This document shows positions 53,827-64,000 of a stretch of 64,000 nucleotides of DNA, in pieces (position 1 is the stretch's first letter; every line of letters starts with the position of its first letter). The stretch is from contig JAEUWY010000023.1 in NCBI GenBank assembly GCA_022059125.1, positions 2,170,001-2,234,000 on the forward strand, given 5' to 3'. Position numbers and translations under genes: made by a program. The notes under the pieces are model-generated. The model was not told the DNA's origin. It did no database searches and saw only the letters and a list, made by a program, of their open reading frames with translations. Source of the stretch: Corynespora cassiicola (taxonomy: Eukaryota; Ascomycota; Dothideomycetes; Pleosporales; Corynesporascaceae).

Positions 53827-56056
53827 ATGGAGTCGCTGTCATCTCATGTGCCGTACAGGCCCGATCTATACGACGTAGTCAAATCCATTGCCGAGAACTC
53901 ATGCGCAGTTTTTCCTCGAATCCAATACTCTCTTGACGCTCAAAAATTTTTCAAGATATGCCCGCAAACGTTGATCGAATGTACCACTAGAGGGTGTGCC
54001 TTTTGTTCGCTTGTACTTCGGGGCTTCGCTCAATTTAGAGGAGTTCCACTAAATTTCAGGTTTTGGAAGCAGAAGGAAGGGAAGGCACTCAGAGTAGCGG
54101 GCGATTACATCGGATCTAATACAAATAGAGACTGGTTGGTGTATGAAATATATAGATCACTAGGAGGTAAGGAATAACTTATCATGTTACGGTACCTAGA
54201 TTCCAGGATATATATTAATGGTTAATACAGACGATGCCCTTGATTTTCAAAAACCTCAAGTTCATTCGATACCCAGAAGTTTGACGCTCTCACGAAACGA
54301 GACAGCCCTTCGGGATTATGACGTCTTATCTTGGATCGGTATTTGTTCAGATATTGCGGAACATGGACGAGATTCCGAATGCCTCCAGCGAGCTTCCTTG
54401 TGGTTGAATCATTGTATACGGACACACGATGCTTGCTCCAGTGATGGTATAGCACCAAATACGTTTCCTAAACGAATGATTCACGTAGGCGACTCTAGTA
54501 CACCCCCTCAGCTCTGTAGCTTCCCCCCAAAATACCACAAAGAGCGCTCTTATGCGGCATTGAGCCATTGTTGGGGGAAAGCTCCACCATATACTACGAC
54601 GCACAAGACGCTTGTCTCTCGTTCCCGAGCGCTTGCTTGGAGCGAGATACCCAAAACTTTTCGGGATGCCATTCTGGTCACAAGAGCATTGGAACTAAAG
54701 TACCTCTGGATTGACTCTCTCTGCATTATTCAAGATGACAAAACGGACTGGAAAGAAGAGGCTGCCAAAATGTGTCACGTTTATTCCAATGCGGTCGTCA
54801 CTATTGTTGCTTCTTCCGCATCGGACTCTTCAAAAGGGTTCCTACAAGAAAGAGAGCATCTCAGCAAGACTATAATGTCCATTAGGGGCGAGCGTCCAAT
54901 CAAGATGCGTGAAGATATTCATTACCATTTCTCCACAGCAGGTCCCTTGGTCGATCGCGGTTGGTGTTTCCAGGAAAGGATGCTCGCAAGAAGACTACTT
55001 ATGTTCGAAAAGCATGAAATGGTATGGAGGTGTAAAATAGATCATCGATGCGAATGTGGATCAGCACTCGAAGAAGCTCGATATCTGACGTCGACAAGAT
55101 ATGATTCCAGCAAATTCCGCACGAAGACACCAGCAACACCAAGAGATTTCTACGATATCATTTCTCACGAAGATAAAGTAGAAGAAACATATAGATGGTG
55201 GCATGGGACTGTTATACCGTACTATACTGTACTTCAGTTGAGTAAATGGACGGACCGCTTCCCTGCTCTCTCTGGATTGGCAACCGCCGTCGACAGCGTA
55301 GTCAGAGGCACTTATCTTGCAGGAATATGGAAGGAGAAACTTGCAAACGGACTACTCTGGAAAGCATCCAAATGCGGCTTCGTCTATGAGGATATTGCAC
55401 CCTCATGGTCGTGGGCCAGCGTCAGCAGCCCAATACTGTACACCTCTGACCTAGTTTACGATAAAGACTTCCAGGGATTAATTGATGAAATCACCCATCA
55501 TATGAAGGCATCGCCCGAAGACCGCTTTGGAGCTCTGAGGCCTGGCTCCAATATTTGTATCAAATGCCCGCTATTCCACGCAGATGCCCTGTGGAGTGTG
55601 GCTGAGAAGTCGGGCTCTGTTGAAGGTCTAAATTTTGCCGATTACTCATGCCGTCCATCCATAATCTTGGACGCTTGCACCGAGGCAATTGAAGTCAACA
55701 CGCCCGGAGGAAAGATGACGACATTGGCTAGGTGCAAGGAGAGCGCTGAAATGCATAAAGAGCTTGGAATAGAGGCACTTCATAATCTTTGCGCAAGGTC
55801 AAGCGATGTAGGATTTGGTCGTGCGAAAGTAGCATTCGCTGTGCTTGGGGTCAGTCTGTCAAATTACCCCGAGCTGAGAGGTATTGTATTAGGTTCTTCG
55901 AACACAGTCCCTGGGGCATATCAAAGAGTCGGTTATTGGACGGCGTACATTAACAGGGGCTTTTTGGCAATCACAAAATCGAATGAAGTGTTGGAGGCGA
56001 CAAAAGCATTTGGCAGAGATGATCTAGGTTTGTTACAGAACATCACTATAATTTGA
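53827..56056 (+). CDS. HET domain protein (heterokaryon incompatibility family)
   Basis: Two exons (53827-54166, 54231-56056) total 2166 nt, 721 aa; the 64-nt intron (GTAAGG ... TACAG) rejoins as YRSLGDDALDFQKP. An N-terminal Cys-containing region of about 110 residues (CTTRGCAFCSLVLRGFAQF) is common in this family. The HET domain has its three hallmarks: YAALSHCWG (about residue 220), YLWIDSLCIIQDDKTDWKEE with CHVYSNAVVTIVAS (about 270-305), and DRGWCFQERMLARRLLMF (about 355-370). The remaining ~350 residues are the usual divergent C-terminal region. Family knowledge: HET proteins take part in non-self recognition and programmed cell death after fusion of unlike strains, and often need a partner protein. 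The gene is convergent, 93 bp apart, with a Gln-rich protein gene in an AT-rich island. Confidence 0.9.
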
Positions 56057-56149
56057 GCAGTATAGAAGGCTCCGATCAAATAGGCGTATCAAATCAATTT
56101 ATCTTCAGAAGTATCTCTTGAAAAATTCAATCGGAGAATTTATTCTAGC

Positions 56150-57904
56150 TCAATATCTGAACATCACGATTCCTGCGCGCTCCGGATCTAGTTTTCCGAG
56201 CAGCGGCTGGCACTTTTCCAATGCTAACGCCCCATTGATGACCAGACTCACGCTTCGTCCGAGAACATCTACATATTTGTCCGCGATAGCTGGATTCAGA
56301 TGCTGAGTTGAAATAATAGTGTCCAACCATTCGCAAATCTGCTCATGTTGCCACTCTGGGTTGTAGCCACTTGTCCCTGGGCTTTGAGGATTTAACGCAT
56401 ATTGTGCGGCGCGCATTTGAGACAACGTCCAAGGTGACCATGCACATATAGGTGCTCGGTTAGTGACCGGAACAACAAGGGCCGGGCAGCCGTCGAGAAG
56501 ATGGAAGATCAGAGTGCCACAGCCGGGGCGCCTAGAAGTGCTCCACATATTGGCACGGTATGGAGATATACCGGTGAAGAGAATCACCATCCTATTGGTG
56601 CCAATATCAACTTGTGGATTGGCCTCACACATACTGAGCGTGTGTACAGACTCGGAAAGAAGTTTGTGAGCCATAGCGTAGTCGCCTGCCTCTCTGTTAG
56701 CATACTTCACAGAGGAAAGTGCAGAAAGTCGCGTACCTGATAGAAAGGGACCATAAAATTGGCATATAGAAAAGTCGTTGGCTCTCGGGATTTGTGGCGT
56801 CCTCGCACTTGCAAAGAGATATGGGCAGAACCATCCCTTTTCGCATGCTTGGCTATTCCTTGTGGGATATATGCCCGTAAAACGCAAATCCGCATCCACA
56901 CCCATAAGTTTATGTTTGACACCAACCTGCAAGCTCTTGACGTTGGTTGTCTGGAGCATCCTCTCTTCTTCTGGTAGCATATGCTCAAGTATCCCTTTGT
57001 CGATAGCCTGTTCCACAATTTGGAAAACACCGTATTTGAGGACAGTACATCCAACAATGGCCCCCGCTCCCGAATTGACTATCTCAGCCACGAAACTGTC
57101 AGCTCCAAAGGCACCTGTCACCCCATCACTGATACCTTCTACTAGGGGTGCTCCGACGAAAGCGAACGTGGTGAATAAAACAGCGTCTCGGTAGCGGACA
57201 TTCGGTAACGTTACAGGGTTATTGTCGCCCCAAGGTGAGAGTGAAGAGGGCATCTTGAGTGCAGTTGTTGCTGTTTGGACCGAGGAACGTGCGACACGAC
57301 CGAACAGGGTATCACCGAGAAAACGCTGGACACTCCCAGTCTGCTTTTGATCTTTGGGGCCATTTTGGTTTCCATGCCCGCCAGATGAATGCTTTGGACC
57401 AAAGAGACCTGAAGGTGCTGTGGTCGTATAATGAGGTTTTTGGGGCTGTGCCTGATGGATTGGCATTGCCTGTTGTATCATCGGTTGCTGAGGCATGACC
57501 TGTTGCTGAGAAGCCATTGTCTGCTGTGCTGCCATCATTTGCTGGGCCTCTTGCTGCATCATTTGGAGTTTCTCTGGAGGTAAATTTTGGAGAATCTGCT
57601 GAACCTGATGTTGCTGCTGAATTGCCATATTCTGGCCATATTGTGCAGGCTGTTGTCCGACTAGGGGCTGTTGACTCATCGGTTGCGTTAGAGGTCCTTG
57701 TGAAGATTGTATGAATTGGGCTTGTTGCGTTGGAGATTGCATCTGAGAAAATCCATTCTGAGGTTGAGGTGCTTGTCCAAGGCCATTCTGAACAGGTGGA
57801 GGCGTAGGTGTAGGAAGCTGTTGCGGCTCGGTCGTATACGGCGGAGGGGCAGGTGAACTCGGATCGAACGAAGCCACAGGTGTGGCTTGTTGGAGGAGGG
57901 ACAT
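56150..57904 (-). CDS. Hypothetical protein, Gln-rich N-terminus and Gly/Ala-rich hydrophobic middle
   Basis: Single open frame, 584 aa, from ATG 57904 (MSLLQQATPVASFDP). Residues 1-~175 are dominated by Gln, Pro, Met and Asn (QQQHQVQQILQNLPPEKLQM), a prion-like composition. A middle region has hydrophobic, Gly/Ala-rich stretches (AVLFTTFAFVGAPLVEGISD, IVNSGAGAIVGCTVLKYGVF). The C-terminal ~250 residues look globular (YAMAHKLLSESVHTLSMCEA, MVILFTGISPYRANMW, ADKYVDVLGRSVSLVINGAL). A 45-nt in-frame stretch (56736-56692: GTACGC ... GCTAACAGAG) looks like an intron; removing it gives 569 aa with PFLSEAGDYAMAHK. I recognise no family. It ends 93 bp from the stop of the HET gene and faces it; a link between the two is only a suggestion. 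Confidence 0.6.
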   Translation of the reverse strand: MSLLQQATPVASFDPSSPAPPPYTTEPQQLPTPTPPPVQNGLGQAPQPQNGFSQMQSPTQQAQFIQSSQGPLTQPMSQQPLVGQQPAQYGQNMAIQQQHQVQQILQNLPPEKLQMMQQEAQQMMAAQQTMASQQQVMPQQPMIQQAMPIHQAQPQKPHYTTTAPSGLFGPKHSSGGHGNQNGPKDQKQTGSVQRFLGDTLFGRVARSSVQTATTALKMPSSLSPWGDNNPVTLPNVRYRDAVLFTTFAFVGAPLVEGISDGVTGAFGADSFVAEIVNSGAGAIVGCTVLKYGVFQIVEQAIDKGILEHMLPEEERMLQTTNVKSLQVGVKHKLMGVDADLRFTGIYPTRNSQACEKGWFCPYLFASARTPQIPRANDFSICQFYGPFLSGTRLSALSSVKYANREAGDYAMAHKLLSESVHTLSMCEANPQVDIGTNRMVILFTGISPYRANMWSTSRRPGCGTLIFHLLDGCPALVVPVTNRAPICAWSPWTLSQMRAAQYALNPQSPGTSGYNPEWQHEQICEWLDTIISTQHLNPAIADKYVDVLGRSVSLVINGALALEKCQPLLGKLDPERAGIVMFRY

Positions 57905-59301
57905 GATAGGCACCCACCACTCACTTCAAGATTTCAGGCGAAACAGTATAGCCAGCCAAGTCTATACTTGATATCCGTACTATGACGTTCTCAATACCTT
58001 GAATGAATTCTCAAAAATGTATCCCAAGCCTGTAGCGTTGCTTGAGTGAGCAGCCCTGGAGGGGTAGTGTTATACCAGATGGGGGCTGAAACTTGTGGCT
58101 GGAGTGAGTAAACAGAACGGAATCGACTAGGAGATCACGGTTGACGCTCCACTTGGTATCTAACAGTGACAGAGGACACAGAGAGAGAAGACAAGAGGGA
58201 CAAACAGCTTTAAGGGAATGCGAGGGGTTCAAAGAAGGTTGAGTTCTGGCCCTCTTCGTGTCCAGGGCTGGGGTCAGCCGCACGCAGTGGCTTCATCTTT
58301 ACCCCTTGGGGAACCTTTTAGCGTTCCCTGTCTCGCGATAATGAGACCGAATGGCGCATCCGCATGCCTATGTGGTAATGGCTGTTCAGCCTTGGGTTGC
58401 TGGAAGCATTTTTGAAGTCGTGACTAGCGCGATATTTGGATGGCCAAGTGAGGCCCTTGGCAAGGGGAACTGAAGACTCAGACTAGCCGATCTCCCGCGC
58501 TTGTTTGAGGAGCCAGAGCGCGAAGTGTTTGCGCCGCATGGCTGGTGTTGGAGTGACTTGGGACGAAAGTGGGCAGCGGGAGTGAGACGCGGCAGGGGAC
58601 CTGCGCATCGCCCGTCGGGCCGCGCGTGAACAGTGCGGCGGCGGATTTTGCAGGGGCTCGACCACTGCACGCTTCCGACAGGGCTGCTCGAGGACCCATC
58701 TGTATCCAGAGCCACATGAGATGAAAGCGAGGTGAAGAGCCCACCCAGGCATGGCGACGGCAAGGGCGGCCATGCGCCGCCAAGTGTGACTGGTGGCCGT
58801 CGATTCGGCCTCTGAGCGCTTATATGGCGCACCGTACCAATCAGAGGGCCCAGGCTGCGAAGCGCGGGCGCGTCGAGGGCAGGGCAGCGTGGTCTTGTCC
58901 TGCAGACCCGCAGGAGCCCAATACTCGAGGACTTGCAGGAGCGAGATGGGAGAAGGCTACGTAAGTCATCAGCTTCGCCTCGGACGGAAGCAGGACTGGC
59001 ACGTTTGGCATTTGCCGTCTTCCAGCGCAGCGGCCTACATATAGACTGACCGGTCACTTGGACGCCGTGCAGCTCCTCCACTGCCTTGCTGCCGCTGCTG
59101 CAACCTGCTCTCCACCCCCGTGTCAGGTCAGCCGGCGTCATAATTGATCTACCCCGCGAGTAGCCCACCTCCTTGCCCACGCCCGCTTCGCATCCGCCAG
59201 TTTGACCTGCAACCTTCGCCAAAAATAAGTCGACGCTTGTCATCGCCGGCGATCCAGTTGCTCTAACCCTACTTCGTACATTCTCTAATCCTCGAGCCGC
59301 C
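57905..59301. promoter_or_regulatory. Divergent intergenic region
   Basis: It lies between the Gln-rich gene (minus) and the PhoD-type gene (plus), and should hold both promoters. A 542-codon minus-strand frame that enters from 60014 down to 58386 is a shadow of the PhoD-type gene. No other gene was seen. Confidence 0.5.
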
Positions 59302-62300
59302 ATGGACGGTCGCAAGCAGGGTCGACCGGAGGAGGAGCTCTTCCTGCGCCCTACAGACACACCAGACACGCCCACCATCGGGCCCCTGAGGATACAGAAG
59401 AGGGAGTCCGCCTCGAAGAGCCCTCCCCCGAGGACTGACTCGGCGGGCAGCTCGAACCATCCCGTCTTCTCGCGTCCACCACCGATGCCATCATTCCCGG
59501 CGCCGCCTACCAGCCCTCCCAATGCGCCCCTGCCGTATCCTGACGATCGGCCCTCGAACTCGCAGTCGCAGCAGCCAGTTCTGGGCCAGGGAAGATACAC
59601 GCCCCTCAGCGAACGAGAACGCGCCGGGCGAAATGCCACTCCCCCAGAAGCAGAGGGGAGGAGGAGAGGCTCGAATGCGACCGGGCCGAGTCCAAGTTCG
59701 CCGAGCGGACGCGCTCGCTTCGACGCAAATGACCCAAATCGACCGACAGTGTTTGGATATGGGTTGTCTGGAAGGTCCTCGGATGGAGCAGTACAACCCT
59801 CCAGGTTGGCAGAGAGAAGGGGAACTGCTCCAAAGCCCCTGCCAGACTCTCCTGGACCAGAGACTCCCGACAAGGAGGGCCTGTTCCAGCGCGCTCCGCA
59901 GAGGAAGGGCAGTGCAGACCCCAATCCGTTCCCTGAGTACCACCAGCAATACTGGCCTCCACCAAGTTCAAGCCAGCCGCAATCTTCGGACCAGGCCGCG
60001 TTGAAAATACCCAATCATGCAGGAGTTAATCGCCTGAGTTCAACGGCTTCGACCTCTACAACGCGCGCGCAACGAGGCTCTCCACCTCCGCCGGAAACTC
60101 CCATAGTTCCACCTCCGGGTGGCGGCATTGAGGCGCGTTTTGCTGCTGCAGGAATTGCGGGATCTTCCACGTTGACCAATCTGCAAGCGCAGAACCTGCA
60201 GAATGCTGCAGCTGCCCAGAGAAACCAAGTGTATGCAAATCAGCAACCTAGGCCAGCAGTTTCTTCGCCAGCACCAACCCAACAACATCCCCCGAGACCG
60301 TGGACTCCTACAGAACAGCCTGGTAGTAACCCGCATGGCCCTCCTGCTATTTATCAAGGCATGAATCAAGTCAATTCGTCAGGAAGTCCTCCGCAGGCTC
60401 CCCCGCAGGGCCCACTTCCTCAAGCTCCCTCAAATGCCACATCTCCACCGCCTGGGGGTGCAGCTGCTGGCCACCCACTAACTCCTGATATGGGACGCTT
60501 GAATTTGAACGAAGAGCCCCCTCCAGCCTACTCAAGTATCACACATCCTCCTGCAGGGGCAGCAGGGCAAAACTTCCCGAATGACAAGCGTCAGACCATG
60601 TCATCTCCTCCTCAGCCTGGTGTCATGAGCGACCCTAATATGCAGCAACATCCAGCTTTTGCAAATGATGTGCGGCCCCAACAAGCTAGTTCCTCCCATC
60701 AGCCTGCTGGAGGTGTAGTTGCGCCAACACCCACTGCAAACCAGTTTCCGCAACCACAGCAACCACAGCAGCCGCAGCAGCCTCAACAGCAACAGCAACC
60801 CCAGCAACCCCAGCCCCAGCAGGCTCAGCAGCCCGTTAAGCAGCATGCTACGACACCGAGCCCCGCCCCAGGTCCAGGCCCGGGACCAGCTTCTCCTCCG
60901 CCACTACCTGAGGGTTGGATCGCACACCTTGACCCCAACTCAGGCCAGTACTACTATATCCATTTGCCCACGCAATCCACGCAATGGGAATTCCCCAAGG
61001 GACCCACTCCGTTGAATTTGAACGAGCAGCCTTTGTCTCCTACCAGTTCATATGCCAATCCATTGAGTTCGCCCGGATTTGGCAAAACTCCATTGGCTTC
61101 TCCCGGATTTGCCCCGCAGACCGCATCATACTCTGGTGATATGATGGGTATGTCTTCCATGGCAACTCCCACTGCGCCAGGCTTCGGTGCACCACTTCCA
61201 CAACACGGAGTCGACCAGTACAAGATCAACCCTACAAATAGCGTGTATTTCGGACCGTATCTAAGGTACACAAACATGGATATAGAGAGAGGTTTGTGGT
61301 TGGGCTCGATTCTGCTCATCACAAACACCCCCCACCCTCCAACTATCCACATTCATCAGAGTGCAGACCTTTCGCCTAACCCGCGTCAACTCCAGCCAAA
61401 CCCAATCTATACACACCAGACTTGGATGTTCTATCGTTACGACATTGACCTCAAAATGGAAGACCATGCGGCCAAGTGGACTTATGCAATCACTTCGCAC
61501 CTAGGCTGCACTCGTTTCGAGTTCTTGGTTGCAGGACGACATGAGACGAGCTGGCGATTCATTGCCCACTCTGGCAATGACTTTGCGCTCAATGTCAACA
61601 CCAACGAGCGTGGAAAGCTCGGTGGTGTCGGGTTCATGTGGAAGGACATCCTGCAAAAGAACGCTGAATGTGGTGGGTTCCATGTTCAGCTGGGGTTGGG
61701 CGGTCAAATTTACGCAGATCGCATGTGGAAAGAGATCCCGCTGCTGAAGCAGTGGACTGCTACAAGTGGCAAGGAAAACCGTAAGAATGCACCTTGGACT
61801 GCCAAGCATGAGGAAGAGGTCTGCCATGCCTATTTCCACTACTACACTAGCCATTTCGATCAGCCGCATCTCAGGGAAGCTTTTGCGCAGATACCCCACG
61901 TCTTGACTTTAGATGATCATGACATGTAAGTGATCCCTTCCTCTAATGCGATAAGACTGTACTAATAAACGTTCAGTTTTGATGGATTTGGTTCATACCC
62001 TGAATACATGCAGTTCTCCAATATGTTCAAGAACATTGGCCGCATCGGTATCGAGATGTACCTTTTGTTCCAGCATCACACAACACTGGAGATTCTCCGG
62101 AATGTCAGCAACGAAATCGACCTCTTTACCATCACTGGAACTGGCTGGCACTTCATCAAATATCTGGGGCCTGCTGTTGTTGTGGTAGGCCCTGACTGTC
62201 GCTCTGAGCGTAATCCTCATCAAGTGATGGCTGGCCCGACATACCAGGGCATCTTCCCCAAAGTGGCAACTTTACCACCAATGGTCCAGCACTGTATCTG

Positions 62301-63167
62301 GATGATACCTACGCCCATCATCTACCCCAGACTGGAGTCGGTTGAGCATCTCACCCACTCTCTTGCCACCGGCAAAAAGGCCGTAACTGGCACCTTCAAC
62401 ATGCTTGGAAAGGTCACCAGCTCTGTTGCAGGCGTCGTCGGTGCCAAGTCTGTTGTGGGTGATGGGTTCAACTCGGTGAAGAAAGCCATTGGCAAATCGG
62501 GTCTGATGAGCGGTGTTCTCAGCCCCTTTGGCGAAATAGATATCATGGATGAACTGAGAGATCAATGGACGCACGACTCAAAGGTTAGTCCATTCCGGAG
62601 ACTCTAAATTCATTTCACTGACATTCACAGGATCTTGAACGAACATATCTTATCCGTACTCTTCAAGGAATTGCCCACAACAAGTCGCTTCGCATGACTT
62701 TCTTCTCCGGTGGCGTTGATGTTTGCGGTGCTGGCATGGTTCACGATCCCTCCAAACCACAGGATCACAAGACGATGTATCAAATGATATCTTCGTCCGT
62801 CGTGAACGCTCCCCCCAGCAGCTATGTCCTTCGGCTGCTCCACAACAACCGAGCATTGTACGTACCTGCAAACGGCCATCGCAGCAACCACATGCCCTCC
62901 GACACCAAGGAAGACATGATGGAGATCTTCACTCAGGACGTCAACGGAGCGCCGCGCGAGTACAAGAGGCTGATGGCGAGGCGTAATTACATTGCGTGCG
63001 TGATATACGACCCCCAGATCGTGCCAACGACTTTCAGCCCACCGGATGCGGCTGGAAGTGGCAAGCTGAGCCTTGCCGTCGACTTCATGGTACAGAATGA
63101 CGGTCCATACAGCGCACCAATGAAGTATGGACCAGTAGTTGTGCCAAGCTTGGAGTACGGGCGATAG
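59302..63167 (+). CDS. WW domain + PhoD-like phosphatase domain protein
   Basis: Three exons (59302-61925, 61977-62583, 62631-63167) sum to 3768 nt, 1255 aa. The join DDHDIFDGFGSYPEYMQFSN restores a core phosphatase motif across intron 1. About the first 530 residues are Pro/Gln/Ser-rich and disordered, with a polyGln-Pro tract near residues 485-510. A WW domain follows at about 534-567 (LPEGWIAHLDPNSGQYYYIH, then QWEFPKGP). From about residue 640 to the end is a PhoD-related metallophosphatase region (VYFGPYLRYTNMDIERGLWL, LTLDDHDIFDGFGSYPEY, LRMTFFSGGVDVCGAGMVHD). Family knowledge: this large PhoD-related family is common in fungi and its substrate is unclear; WW domains bind proline-rich ligands, possibly its own N-terminal tail. 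Introns begin GTAAGT and GTTAGT. Confidence 0.9.
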
Positions 63168-63565
63168 ATGATGTAATTCTGTTACTAGGCATTGGCGCTG
63201 CGCAGTCGTTCTATGTTTTATTTCTCAATGCATAGCACGCGGGACATGGTTTTTTGTTTGTGCTTGTTGGAGCTCGGCGGCGGCTTTGGAACGTTTCCGG
63301 ATTAGCCTAGATATCAATTTGCTACGTATCGAATTTCCTATTGAAGAACCCGATTGCCTCGAAAATCAATATTAATGAAGCATCTCACAGTGAGCGGGCC
63401 CCGGGGAAAGCTTTTGCAATGGAAGTTATAACCGGATCGGGCAACGGCGAAAATGGTCGCTTAGTCAGAGCAACCGGGCAAGGAATCCAGGCGCTCTGCG
63501 CATATACCACCATCCCGCCTTAAACCGCACGAGAGCGCAACAGCAGCAAGCACGACAGAACAGCA
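63168..63565. other. Intergenic, 3' region of the PhoD-type gene and upstream of the last gene
   Basis: These 398 bp contain no frame with recognisable content. Confidence 0.55.
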
Positions 63566-64000
63566 ATGGCGGCCGCTCCAATGCAAGCGACAACGATCCC
63601 GCGCTTCCTCCTACCTCAGCTCACGTGGAGTTGCAAAGCCTTCAGACCTACCGCCCTCGGAGGCGCTCTAGAAGCACGGCGGTACCGGTCCTCTCGGACA
63701 GTTCCTCGGAACTCCTCGCCCTCGCCCTCGCAGCTTATACCTTCATTCCAATCTGGTTCAGTTCGCCAATGGCACCGGAACGCTCAATACGCTGAGGGCT
63801 ACCGAGCGGCCTCGGAGTTCCGTCGCAACTTCAGCGCGACGGGCGTCCGGGCAAAGGATCACCACTTCGACACGCTCAAGTTTGTGCAGAGATTGAAGGG
63901 TGAGGGGTTCACCGAGGAGCAAGCCGAGGCCATGATGAGGGTACTCAGCGACGTCATCGAAGAGAGGTATGTTTTGCCTCCTCAAAAGGGTACATGGGGA
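63566..64000 (+). CDS. Fmp32/CCDC90-type mitochondrial protein (first exon; runs off the window)
   Basis: The first exon 63566-63966 encodes 133 full codons and ends at a GTATGT donor (63967); the window stops in the intron. The N-terminus is Arg/Ser/Ala-rich with almost no acidic residues, a mitochondrial presequence. The exon ends HHFDTLKFVQRLKGEGFTEE and AEAMMRVLSDVIEE, the signature of the DUF1640/CCDC90 family (yeast Fmp32, animal MCUR1 and CCDC90B). Family knowledge: these are inner-membrane coiled-coil proteins tied to cytochrome oxidase assembly or the calcium uniporter. The missing C-terminal part should hold a coiled coil and one membrane segment. The unspliced continuation RYVLPPQKG is intron. 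Confidence 0.8.
   Translation, partial: MAAAPMQATTIPRFLLPQLTWSCKAFRPTALGGALEARRYRSSRTVPRNSSPSPSQLIPSFQSGSVRQWHRNAQYAEGYRAASEFRRNFSATGVRAKDHHFDTLKFVQRLKGEGFTEEQAEAMMRVLSDVIEERYVLPPQKGTWG

Noticed and set aside
58386..60014. 542-codon minus-strand frame
   Set aside because: Antisense to the proline-rich start of the PhoD-type gene; its Gly/Ser/Arg translation is what reversed Pro-rich codons give.
1..64000. tRNA genes, transposons, CRISPR arrays, secondary-metabolite cluster
   Set aside because: No B-box-bearing cloverleaf, terminal-repeat pair, transposase/reverse transcriptase frame, regularly spaced array or PKS/NRPS core gene was seen by eye. A tRNAscan and repeat search could still find weak cases.

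Overview
The window is nuclear DNA from a filamentous ascomycete (Pezizomycotina; Dothideomycetes is my best guess but is not proven). The grounds are short GT-AG introns of about 43-170 nt with CTRAC-type branch sites, a HET-domain gene, F-box and fungal STAND-type N-terminal genes, an isolated 5S rRNA gene, and typical fungal versions of housekeeping genes. Exon joins were read by eye. For almost every multi-exon gene the summed exon lengths divide by three and the joined protein matches its family.

Layout. 0.8-5.3 kb: INSIG-family sterol regulator and translation factor eIF2 gamma, both on the minus strand. 5.3-11 kb: AT-richer stretch with a repeat-bearing membrane protein and an F-box protein. 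11-19.4 kb: divergent acyl-CoA ligase/thioesterase pair, ribosomal protein eL36 (with a 9-nt microexon), a TUG/Ubx4-type UBX protein preceded by a small ORF that overlaps its start as TAATG, and a thioredoxin-like/PITH protein without a CxxC site. 19.4-25.5 kb: about 6 kb without protein genes, ending in the leader of an Msn2/Seb1-type zinc-finger factor that carries two 7-codon uORFs and a CA repeat. 28.7-34.7 kb: diphthamide synthase Dph6, rRNA-processing factor Pno1 and mitochondrial Mdm31. 35-39.3 kb: a decayed F-box pseudogene and a four-exon gene with a fungal STAND-like N-terminus and a C-terminal zinc ribbon. 40-51.2 kb: splicing factor Spp2, an Sfk1-type membrane protein, a large disordered and probably myristoylated protein, and ornithine decarboxylase. 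52.7 kb: 5S rRNA gene. 53.8-57.9 kb: HET gene convergent with a glutamine-rich protein. 59.3-63.2 kb: WW + PhoD-like phosphatase. 63.6 kb to the end: first exon of an Fmp32/CCDC90-type mitochondrial gene.

The window alternates between GC-richer blocks of conserved genes (translation, splicing, polyamines, mitochondria) and AT-richer islands (about 5.3-11, 34.7-39.6 and 52.4-58 kb) holding fast-evolving families (F-box, HET, STAND-like, orphan repeat protein). Apart from the ligase/thioesterase pair, no set of neighbours clearly forms one pathway. I saw no transposon, CRISPR array, tRNA or biosynthetic cluster.
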